A DNA stretch of 64,000 bases from Embiotoca jacksoni (Eukaryota > Chordata > Actinopteri > Embiotocidae): the NCBI GenBank assembly GCA_022577435.1, contig JAKOON010000009.1, forward strand, positions 5,486,671-5,550,670. The letters run 5' to 3'. The notes under the pieces were generated by a model. The model did not search any database. It saw nothing but the letters and a program-made list of their open reading frames with translations, and was not told the DNA's origin. Both the position numbers and the translations under genes were made by a program. Positions 16,045-29,870 of the stretch are shown here, piece by piece; position 1 is the stretch's first letter; each line of letters starts with the position of its first letter.

Positions 16045-16639
16045 CAAGCACAGTTAATGCGTGCACACATACTCAGGCCGATTTATGGAAGTTTGAGCCG
16101 TTTTGATGCTGAATGGAGGCAGAGAGGGTGACTGACAGCACAAATGTGAAAGCAAGGTAAATGAAAAGATAACTGCTTAAATGAGTCATTACCGAGAGCC
16201 AGTAGATGGACTAAATATGAGACAGAAATCAAATATTCATACAGCAAGCACTCTGCAGGCAGGGTGAACAGAAGCAATGTCGTAGAAACAGTTTCCCACT
16301 GGAGATGCATTACTGTACTCAGACCGATTAAGTGATTGGAATACAGGAAGAAAATATGACTCACAATTATTCTACAGATGAAAAGAAACATTCAGATAGT
16401 TATTCACTATTGCAATCAGTTGATTGTCTTATCTGAAAGCTGGCAAAAAACAAAAAAAACAAAAAAATTAAAATAACTATTGCATGTATTGTAATGTAGC
16501 CCATTTCAGAGGTGTTTCAAAAAAAGAAACGCGTCGCTGCAGGGTATGACCACTGTCTTGTAAACAAGTTATCAGCACAGGTGCGCATCAACAAAGAGGA
16601 ACACCAGTTAATTTGTGTTAACACGGACAGGACCGCGTT

Positions 16640-16661
16640 GCGGGTGCCGAAAGCCACTTAC
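16640..16661 (-). other. splice donor and start of ephrin-A intron 1
   Basis: Directly after the exon the minus strand reads GTAAGTGG, a near-perfect U1 donor. If exon 2 really is absent to the left, intron 1 is longer than 16.6 kb. Confidence 0.75.
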
Positions 16662-16771
16662 AGTATGTTTGAGCTGTTCCAGTACACCGCATGCCGGTCG
16701 CTGGCTCTCGAAAGGTGCAAGTTTGTAAGCACCAGCGTGATGATGCTGAGAGAAAGCGTTGCGAGAGCCAT
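16662..16771 (-). CDS. efna: ephrin-A first coding exon (partial gene; signal peptide and N-terminus)
   Basis: Ephrin-As are GPI-anchored ligands of EphA receptors, acting at the cell surface in axon guidance and tissue boundary formation. The exon encodes 36 codons plus two bases. Residues 1-23 form a signal peptide with a hydrophobic core (LSIITLVLTNLHL) and a likely cleavage after SRA. The mature start SDRHAVYWNSSN is the ephrin hallmark and includes an N-glycosylation sequon (NSS). The start ATG lies in a CpG-rich segment and has G at +4. The exon ends at CT|GTAAGT, splitting a codon after its second base, as I recall for ephrin-A exon 1. The remaining exons would lie leftward on this strand; none was seen down to position 1. 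RHAVYWNSSN, with His rather than Tyr, most resembles EFNA3 by recall, but the paralogue is unresolved. Family call firm; paralogue weak. Confidence 0.88.
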
Positions 16772-17340
16772 AATCCCCTCCGGTGCTCGTCCAGCCCTGG
16801 TTCCCCTCTTCCTTCTGCGTCCCCGCTCCTTCTGTCCCAGGCGACGTGTCGTTCACAACATCCCAGCGGTCAAAAACGCCTTTTCAAGTTCCCAGTTACC
16901 TTAACAACGGGTTGAATCGGGGTGACTTTGAGTGGTTACGTGTTCTTCAACTGAAATCCCATTGCGACGAGACCCATTTGGACTTCTTTAGCCTACTTGT
17001 GCCAAATCTGTTTGGACTTCTGTCTCGTGGCCGCTGCGCACTTTCAAGTCACTCCTTTTGTTTTCCAATTCTGCTTTCATTAGAGGGGGACAACACCGGA
17101 GATGAAAAGGCACCACGTTTACAGCTAAGATCTGAGGTCGGTCTTATGGTTCTTTACACAGCTTTAAAGGCGCATCCAAGCCGATGTGTCTCTGCTGGAA
17201 GGTTTATGTACCTGTCGTCTCTCTCATAATCAACAGCAGCAGAAGGAGCCGCACGTTGCGCACACAACGCTACAAACCCGCCCTCTGATGGCCGAGTGGA
17301 GCTCACATGTCCATCTATCTTGCTGCCCCGCCCCCTGAAA
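16772..17340 (-). promoter_or_regulatory. CpG-rich 5' UTR / promoter region of the ephrin-A gene
   Basis: Sequence immediately upstream of the ephrin-A ATG is clearly richer in CpG than the flanking DNA; with the exon and the first bases of the intron the CpG-rich block spans about 16530-17340. A GC-box type site (ccccgccccc) lies at 17326-17335 and another CCCGCCC near 17278. No convincing TATA box at a sensible distance was seen, as is common for CpG-type vertebrate promoters. The transcription start cannot be placed from sequence alone. A GT array begins just beyond the block at 17350. Confidence 0.5.
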
Positions 17341-17345
17341 CCAGG

Positions 17346-17349
<4 letters not shown>

Positions 17350-17381
<32 letters not shown>

Positions 17382-17385
17382 GTGT
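17350..17385 (+). repeat. (GT)n microsatellite upstream of the ephrin-A gene
   Basis: GT repeat with one GC interruption, at the outer edge of the CpG-rich promoter segment. Confidence 0.95.
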
Positions 17386-17855
17386 TTCACTCACCCGCGA
17401 TCTTTTAAGGATATCGGATGTGTTTTAGTAAGGAATTAGGTTAAAGATTGCGTAAGGATTACGGTGTGAGGATAAGGATTACAATTAATGTTTGTTTGAG
17501 TTTAGAGAGAAGGTGAGACTTTAGGAGCAGCTTTAGTTAATGTACATTCATTTCACAAACCATAAACCCAGCAAAGCCTGCGCTGCACTACCCCTTAATT
17601 AGTAATTAGGTCAGAGCCATTCATTCATTGCTACACCCAGCGGCTAGTTTGCATCCAGCTCTGCTGCCTTATTGTGTGTAACTTACATTACCTGTAAATA
17701 ATCACTAACAATGACAGTTAACGTCAGAATCCATGTATTGATTTCCATATTTGGACGTTTGTTAGTGATTGCCATTTGATAGCTTCAAATTAAGACATGC
17801 TTGTTTGTGAGTATACACATGACATTGTAGATATACTATTTCAGTGTATTATGAG
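17386..17855. other. intergenic, upstream of ephrin-A
   Basis: AT-rich; ggttaaagattgcgtaaggat and similar GGTTA-type words at 17420-17520 look like degenerate simple sequence. Nothing else seen. Confidence 0.5.
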
Positions 17856-18610
17856 CAATGGTGAAGAGGTATTTAGATCCTTTACACAAGTGAAAGTACC
17901 AATAAAACAACGTAAAAATATTCCATTACAGGTAAAAGTCCTGCATCAAAAATCCTGCTTATCTAAAAGTACGCAAGTAGCTAAAACATTGAAGTACAAG
18001 TACGGGTTTGGTTTCCTCTGACTGATATATTCGTATGTATGACATCATTAGATTAGTAGCTAATACTAAAGGATCTGTATGTAAGCAGCATGCTAATGTT
18101 GTAGCAAGTGGAGCTAGTTTGAACTACTTTATGTCCAGTTTTATAAACAGGGACAGCAGACAAATCTGAAGGGTCGTCAAATGATTACTGGGAGAGGACA
18201 TAAGAAGTTCAGATACACAAATCTGTTTCCAGTTTTGTCTGAGCTTTGATTTTTGTTGAGTAATTGGACCATGAGAACGTTTATTGAAATTAAACCATGT
18301 GTGAAATTTTGAGGAAAAAAAACATTACTATTCGGTGGAGCTGTTAACAACTCACAGATATCTGAAATGTGACACAGACTTCACACTTTGTAAGATGTCA
18401 AAAGCCAGAAAGGCTGGAAACCACTGGTTTAATCTTTAACAATGTGTCGTATTTCAAAAGGTCAAATCTCCATCTTAGAAGTAACTAAAGCTGTGAAATA
18501 GTGGAGTGGAAGTGTCACGATAAAGCAAAAATATTCAAGTCAAGTACAAGTGTCTAGAAATTGTACAGTACTGATGTAGAGTGAATGTACTTAGCTATTT
18601 TCCACCACTG
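17856..18610. mobile_element. hAT-like non-autonomous element
   Basis: The left end caatggtgaagaggtattta and right end attttccaccactg form short inverted repeats (CARTGGTGRARA). The interior begins 'agatcctttacacaagtgaaagtac' and repeats words such as aagtacaagt, typical of the teleost family whose ends are CAGTGGTGGAA...TTTCCACCACTG. The 8-bp flanks (attatgag / ctaaccag) agree at only four positions, so a target duplication is not clear. No transposase. Confidence 0.7.
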
Positions 18611-21289
18611 CTAACCAGCCAGCTGTATGACTGGGAAATGCATACGTGCCACTTTTGTTGCTGTAAGGGATTGCTTATTTGTTTGGTCTTTTATTCTCAG
18701 ACCTCACCCCCCCCCCCACAGACTGGTAACGTAACTCACTGAAATAAAATGCTTTCCAGTCACTGAACAGTAAGAGATGTTATAAATACACCACAGGTCC
18801 CATCTTGGAAGTTCTACAGCTGTTTCCTTTCTCGAAACGTACAGAGGGTTAGTTTTAGGGTTTAACTTTGAGATTGAGCTGGAAGAACACGCTCAATGAC
18901 AAAAATCCTCTCCGGCTGTGAAATGACTCATTATCACACATTTAATGATTATCACCCTGCATTATGAACACACTGTTCAAATTCCTGTAACAACCAGAAA
19001 ATGTGGAAGCTGTTTGATACAGAAATTGGTGACAAATTATGGGAAGAACCAACATGAAAGCAGTGGAGAGCCTCGTCTCATACTGTGTTCAGTGATGTAA
19101 AGCTGATAATGACCTGGACCTGCTGAATAAAATTATGTCTTACAATCAGCATATTCCCATAGATGCCCAATGCACATACAAAATGAACATTGTAAAAAAA
19201 AAAGACCACATGTAATGATTAGTGAAAGGCTTTGCACAAAACATTAGGATGTTTTTGTGTGATTTATTATGTGATATGCTTCTTTTTTTCTTTCTTTTTT
19301 TTTAAAAAGAAACTGTTTAGTCTCTGTGCGTTTGGAGAGAAGGGTTTTGTAGAAATTAGGTTATTTCAGATATACAATTCAGCAGGGGTTAAGGTGAAGG
19401 TTAGAATTAAGATTCTAATGAATATTAGAAAAAAAGTGGAAGGCCATCACAAGTACAGTAATCATACATGTGTCTAAGTAATTATATGAGTGTGTATCTG
19501 TGTGCATATGTGTGTTGAATAGTGAAACACAGACTTAGGGGGAGTGTATGTAAATTTGGAGACTTTAATTAACCTGTTTAATTTCGCCGGTGGTGGTTTA
19601 ACCACTCTATCTAGCCCAACGGCAGCCCACAGTATTAATGGCTCAGTTAATTCCAAATATTAGGCATTAGCCTCGGTTTGATTAACTCTGCCAATTTCAT
19701 ATCTCGTAATAGTGTCCTTTTTGGAGGGGATATCAGTGATATTCACACCCATAAACATGATCATGGACGCTGTTGGTGAAACTTTAGCTGAGCGATCCAA
19801 GCATTAATCTGAATTACCTCCAATGATAAATGAGTGTTCATTACACTTCTTAGCCGAGTCCTTGAAGGTCAAAACTCGCACTTCTTTGAGTGAGGAGAGG
19901 TAGCCCGAATCAGTTGTAGATCTGCTCCCTACTTTCCCCTCTTACAGCTCTCATTCATACACACTCTGTCTAGTTTGCTCTCGTTTGCTCTCACTCACTC
20001 TCTGCCTCTGTTGTTTTTGTCAGTGATGACGCCTCTCTTGAGTACCCTCCAGGCATGTTGCCGTGGCGACTGGAGTAAAGGGGTGGATGAAAGAGCAAGT
20101 ACCATCACTTTCCCCCCTCCAACTCTCCCTCTCTCTGTCCCACCACCTATCTGTGCAGCTCCACTGGATCACTCGCCTCCATCCACTCTAACATTTGTCA
20201 TCCTTTTGTCGCCTCTCACTCAGGAGGGAAAGTGCTGTATACAAGGAGCATATTCTCCCAATTCTCCATAAACTGATGATCTCTCGCTTCCTGCAGCGTC
20301 TGCCGACCACACAGTGCCAATGAAAGTGAGATGAAAATATAGGGAATGACATTTAATATGTTTCCTGGACCTGTCTCAGCCAGCAGAGTCACAGATGCAT
20401 ATTTATGATATGCTTTGTGGGTTTGAGTGTGCATTCTGATCATGTGACTGAGTGAAGCTTCCCAGTGTCATAACTTATTGAACACATTTGTTCTTTCGTC
20501 TGATTATGATGCTTATTGCCTGCTGCAGCCTCTGTGGCTGCACTCTTTGTGGGCTATTTCGCGATGCATTGGATGTACACTATTGTAACAGTAAATATGG
20601 CCCATTACCTTGACTGTGACTCTGTTTGTGATTAATTCATAAACAGTAGCTATGGGCATATTGATTATTCTGATAATTTGTTATCATCAATCTGCCTCAA
20701 CACTTTCATATATCCATGCTGGCTCAATATTGATTTCCTTCCTCACCCTACTTCATTCCCATTGTAAGCAATATTCTAGTAAAAAATGTGATGCTGGTCT
20801 CTCCCTTAGCGAGATTTCTTTATTCTTCCTCCTGGCCTCCATTGGTGCTATCTCTAATTTCCCATCTGTTCCCCTTTTCCCTACGTCTCATTTTGGAGTT
20901 ATCTCAGCTTTAATGTTAATGGATGAAAAGGAGGTTGTTGTGATTGAGCTTAATGTCCAGTGGCGGTGTCAGTAAACAGCGATTTATTTGATTAATCAGT
21001 TAATCTAGTGAAATGTCAAACTTTGAATATAAAGTGACTGTGACAAAGATAACAACGGAAGTGGAAGACTTTTGAACTCAGCGACACAGACAAATAAACA
21101 TCTCCGTGTAAAAGTAAAAATGCATAAATGTTTTTTTTGCTTGTCTGTTGCCTTTCCATACAGTTCCCTCGCTCGCGTAGTTTCTGTTCTTTCTTTTGCA
21201 GATCTCCAGGTAGCTCCATGTCTCTGCTCTGCGATTGTCAGCCCCAGCAACAGTTCATGTTTTGGATCTCTATGCTGTCCTTTTCTCTC
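18611..21289. other. intergenic
   Basis: No gene. GGTTAGGGTTTAA-like degenerate words at 18845-18875 and 19385-19410. 19660-19870 and 20460-20720 are AT-rich with conserved-looking words. A pyrimidine-rich patch lies at 20100-20220. Confidence 0.45.
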
Positions 21290-21562
21290 TCTGCTCACCC
21301 CTCACCCCAACCGGTCAAGGCCGATGGCCGCCCACCTCTGAGCCCGGTTCTGTCGGAGGTTGTTCCTTCCCTTTGTTGGAGGTTTTTCTCCCTTAAAGAG
21401 GAGCTTTTCCCTCCTACCTTATGTGGGAATTGTTGAATTGTTGGGTTTCTCTGTATAATGCTGTAAAGTTATGCTGTAAGGACTTTAATGTGTTAAGTGC
21501 CATGAAATAACCCGTGTTGTGATTTGGCATTATATAAATAAAATTGAATTGAATAAATCTGT
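21290..21562 (+). mobile_element. teleost retroelement 3' tail
   Basis: Contains the words caaccggtcaaggccgatgg, gagcccggttctgtcggagg and, at the end, ttggcattatataaataaaa followed by ttgaattgaat. This is the common ray-finned fish repeat ending in GAATT-type tandem units, a LINE/SINE-like 3' end by recall. Only the 3' end is recognised; the left boundary is uncertain. Confidence 0.7.
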
Positions 21563-24507
21563 ATCTCTGGCATGCCCCCACCCCCCGTGCTCAACAGTGA
21601 CACACTCACCTTGCCCGCCCTCCCTCATCCTCCTGCCTTTACTTCTTTCATTTGTTGTGAATATGCATTTTGCAGTCTTTTAGCTCCACCCAGCCCATGC
21701 AAGTGTGATGAAGCGAGGGACAAAGAGGTGCGAGAGAAGACAGAAAGAAATAAAGAATCCCTGGCGGCGCCAATTGATCGAGGTTTGAGGTGGAGGAAGA
21801 AATTAAAGTGCAGGAATCAAGGCAGAGGTAGAGAAAGTTATAGAAGACTTAAGTGAGCAAAAAAAAAGGAGTGTGGGGAGAGAAAATGGAGAGGGAGACA
21901 TGGAAGCATTATCCAAATGGAAGAAAGGCCAACAGTGGTTTTGTTAATGGTATGGTGCTGAGGAGAGTCCTGGCCTAAGCTCCAGGTGGGCCTCCATCAT
22001 TTTGTCCCCTCGAGTGTGACGCTTAACCTGCCTCGCTTCAGTAAGTACCCAGCTGTGCAAGTGGCTAATGTGATTGTGAAGATATAAGCCCAGAATAATG
22101 GCATCTGCCAAGCAATCAGGAACAATGTTCCTTAGCATCGGGCTGCGATGGAAACAGAGTACCAGGAAATGGACGCTCGGATGAAGGCTGAGCCTTTGGG
22201 GAAAGGAGTGATGTGTTAGTAAACGGTTGAAAAGGACAGGAGCAAAGGCGATGGACGGTGAGGACAATCTGTTTAGTGGAACAGATAGAAATGAAATACT
22301 AGTGTAATTATGGGAGTAAATTGATATGGTTTAAGGGCACAATGCCTCTCAATAAGTCACAATATTGTCTTTATATGAGCGCTTGGAAAAAAAGCTGAAA
22401 AAATAACAACAATATAGCAGTTTCTAGTTTCTGTAAAGACATAGAGGTAAACATGAGTGTGGTAGCCCTGTTAAGCCCTCTGTAAGCTACACAAAAGCTC
22501 AAGTTTTTTACCATTAGCAGCACCGTGGAGAGCTGGTAGGATTTCTACCACCGGCTCCCTGTTTTGTTTGTTCTTCTGCGTGTGTAACAAACCTTACAGT
22601 GTTGGTAAGCAGACTAAGTAAGTGTTAAAAATGCCAGGTCCATATTATTCAAAAATGTCAACTTTGCAAATGTTTTATTTGGTTGGAAATATATCGACAC
22701 TGTATTTTGGTAAGCAACAGTGATTATAGATCAATTTTTCTACAAAGTCATCCATAGTGATGCAGTCATTTTCACATACATGAAGGAAGTAATGATGCGA
22801 AGAATGAAGAAAGAACGCTTCGAAGAAATATTCAAATCATGCTTTCTTTGTTACCACATCAGAGAGGTGTGAAAGAAGCTTTCAGATGCTATTCAATCGC
22901 TTGAAAGGTACGTTATAGTTGAAGCTTCGTGTTGTCTTTATGGTGTTGTCAAGAAATGTCAAGAAGTTGTCAAAATGTCTCAAATCAATGGCTCACAGCC
23001 CACTTAGATATTAGTATTATGACCTTGTTCGTCCAAAAAATGTCTGACACAAACTGATCAACTAATTAAAACTTGGATGACTGCTGCCAAGAAAACTTGA
23101 AGATTCAGAAATTACTTTTTTAAATATCACCGTAGCATCGCAGCAGTCTGGCATGTTTAAAATGCTTTTTAGAACGAGAGTGCCACATTCAGTTTTTTGT
23201 CAAACCGATGTTTAATCAACTGCACAATTAGTTGGATAGTAATTATATATATAATTATGTATAATACAATTTTTATAGGCTGCACTCACATTCAGTATTC
23301 AGCAATCTAACAGATTTGCTTCATAATATCTGGGCCATGTGTGTCAACTCTTATCTGATTTCATCAGACAGATCATGTGATATAATTCATGGCCCTTGCT
23401 ATGCAGTTCAAGTAGTGCAAGGCCCCTCAAAACTCTCTGAAGACCAAATATGTTACACATTGTCCAATTATGACAAAAGGCCAGTATTATGATAGGCCAC
23501 ATATTTCCCCTCACACTAAAAGTCTGACCTAAATCTAAATGTGGCTCTGAAGGCAAAGAGAAGCTCATTTAGTACACCAAAGGTCACTTTAATAGCCTCT
23601 GCTTGGAGGACGGAGAGGCACAGAGAGAGTTAAAAAGGTGGAGGGGTGTCCAATGATAGAAAATTATGTTTTGACAGGCAGGAGGTGGTAGGGCACGGGC
23701 ATTGCTGAGAATAGATGCACTTTCAGTGGCATGAAATATTGAGGAGGAGAGAGAAAACAAGAGCCGAGCAGCATGCGTCTGATGAGCAAACAAAAAGAGG
23801 AGAAATTATTAGCATGACTGTTCCAGGGTGAAGGAATATTTTCCATAGCACAGAAGCTTCAGGAAGCCAAACAGAACAGTACGGGACATTTTTTCACCAC
23901 CAGGAAGGTTGATGTTGTATAAAAATGGAATAAGGGCTTCATACTACATTGAAAGATGGGCAGCTGCATGTCACGATTTAAACGCAGAGGTCACTTTTCA
24001 AACACTATTACATCTCCAGCCACTTCCACAAAATTATACAACTCCCTGTAACCTTTTTAGAGTTTACTATCAACAAAATACCTGTTTGACATTTATGAAA
24101 CTTTTACAATCATTTATAAATGTCAGAATTGTATTTTATTTTGTTGAAATTCAATAATTCTCAGTGTAGGCTGGTTTATGTAACATTTATACTATATTAT
24201 CTTGCACACAGAATATTCTAACTTCTCATTGACTGACACCCTCAAAACCCAAATTAGTCAGCACACACACGCTTTCACTTTTATCCAGCATCCTGTCAAA
24301 AATCCAGAAAACTTTAATTGTTGCTAGCTATTTTTTTTTAATCATTTTTGACATTGTGACACCAGAGCATTGTTAAAGAGAAATAGTTTGAAGAATACTA
24401 GAGAACTGAGTGCTCAACTGAATGAGTGAGTTAGACATGCTACATAAATAATGATGGGAGGAGCGTACAGGCTGTAAAATTAATAAGGTTTAACTGCATG
24501 GATACAG
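21563..24507. other. intergenic
   Basis: No gene. 21950-22170 reads like conserved non-coding DNA. 22300-24500 is AT-rich with no repeat family I recognise. Confidence 0.45.
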
Positions 24508-24814
24508 TTATGTGAAGACTGTTGGGTTTTTTTTTGGACATATTTGGAAAAGCAAACATTTGATCTTCTTTAACAGTGCTGACATACAAAGGTGATGTAC
24601 AAAAATACCACAACAAACATTAGCTTCATCATGTTCATTTACTGAACAAAGATGCAGGACGTTTGATGGTTTTCTTTTATATACTGTGGCTTTCAAATCC
24701 CTCCACAATTTTTGGATGGGATTCAAATCAGTTTTGTTTTTTTCCCCTATAACCCTACATTTCCTTCTCTTTGAGACATTTCTTGCTGGATTTGATGGTG
24801 TGCTTGGGATCATT
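24508..24814 (-). pseudogene. Tc1-like transposase remnant plus 3' flank
   Basis: The minus strand shows NDPKHTIKSSKKCLKEK, the block around the second catalytic Asp of Tc1 transposases, starting at 24814. After a stop and frameshift it continues as DLNPIQKLWRDLK and KRKPSN (24664-24729), where the DDE Glu (usually NPIE) is Gln. Sequence from about 24508 to 24660 resembles the 3' untranslated end of fish Tc1 elements (ggtatttttgtacatcacct). The rest of the transposase is absent. A dead fragment. Confidence 0.75.
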
Positions 24815-25080
24815 AACCTATGGAAAGGGTCACTTCCGGTTCAACTTCAACATTGTCAGAGGTTTAATCAAGACATGTTCCACCTGTTACTCCCAAAGGA
24901 GGCTCTAATTATTGACACTTAATCTGGAACCTCTGATTCTAAATTTATGGATTTAATTTGAGGGCGTGATAAATGTGGCGGTGGGCCTACTCTACCCCCA
25001 TTTCCCATGACTAAGCTGATTATTTAGTTATCTAAATTCTAAAAATTTCAACAAAATGTTAATGTTATGTGCCATTTGTA

Positions 25081-29130
<4,050 letters not shown>

Positions 29131-29534
29131 CTAAAATCCCAAAATTTGAGGCTGGCTGTCATCCTGTATAAAATAGTCCTCTTGTACGATGCACCGCTCC
29201 CAAAGCTCCTGCCACAATTGGAACACTGCATGAAAGTCCCATCCTGTAAGCACGCCAAGCACCATCTGTAATTTGCACTGGGTCTCCTCCACAACGTCAA
29301 AACGGCAACTTGGATTCCCTTTTGGGAAACAGAAAGCAGTCGCAGGTAGCGAGCGACTAGCATAGTTCGGAAAGGTTTTTCCTCAGCCACCTCAAAAACA
29401 TCCCAGTAGAACCCGGTGATGACAGTCCGACCCGGGGGGACGAAGTCATGGTCTACAACATCATGAATGTCAAAGAAAACCGCAACCATGCTCTTGACTG
29501 AACTCCTGACCTGATGTGCTTTTTTCATTCTAGG
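29131..29534 (-). pseudogene. mariner transposase remnant with internal deletion
   Basis: The minus strand reads a mariner catalytic-domain segment at 29394-29534 (VRSSVKSMVAVFFDIHDVV, then FVPPGRTV). After a short frame-shifted junction comes the transposase C-terminus at 29131-29356 (SLATCDCFLFP, then CRFDVVEETQ, then LWERCIVQEDYF). In intact mariners these blocks are separated by roughly 50-60 residues that carry the second catalytic Asp (HDNAPAH); that part is missing. The third Asp (in TCDCF) remains. The N-terminal DNA-binding region is not recognisable. The C-terminal frame has a stop just before it and ends at a stop at 29131. The copy cannot encode an active enzyme. Confidence 0.8.
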
Positions 29535-29832
29535 ACAGTGAAATTCTGCCCTTCTTGAAATGCAAAGGCCACTCAAAAGACACCTCGACCAGGTTATCGC
29601 TTCATGCTGGAGGCTTTTCTGAAGGTATCCATTGCTGATTTCCTGCGTTTGAAACAACATTTAATGTGTGCTCTCTGCTTAAGTTCCAGGATTGTCGTGA
29701 AACTACAAATATGCACATGACAGTGTTCACAAAAAGATGTGTTACCCAGTTGCTGATCTCACGATGTAACTTGTTTACTTATTTACAAAAGCTATAGCTT
29801 CACACTGCTCAATGCTCATGACTGCGCACAAC

Positions 29833-29870
29833 AGGAACTGTCTCTGAACTTTTTGATCGTGCTTCATATA
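29833..29870. repeat. possible mariner terminal inverted repeat
   Basis: On the minus strand this reads with a core of gatcaaaaagttcagagac, similar to the caaaaagttt...gagac terminal repeats of some mariner elements. It lies about 300 bp upstream of the transposase remnant in the correct orientation. A matching left end was not found, so the assignment is tentative. Confidence 0.3.

Larger units (their letters stand above)
9601..16639. other. non-coding; inferred ephrin-A intron 1, gene-proximal part
   Basis: Scanned on the minus strand for ephrin exon 2 (NDYLDIYCPHY, YVLYMV, FKRWECN, SEKFQ); none was found. Holds the CTG array, a poly(T) at 13275-13288, the purine tract and a GT array. 12060-12180 and 13970-14110 read like conserved non-coding sequence. 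Otherwise plain AT-rich DNA. Confidence 0.45.

Noticed and set aside
16512..17229. Plus-strand open frames of 130 and 148 codons across the ephrin region
   Set aside because: They are antisense to the ephrin-A exon and its CpG-rich upstream DNA, where stop codons are rare by composition.
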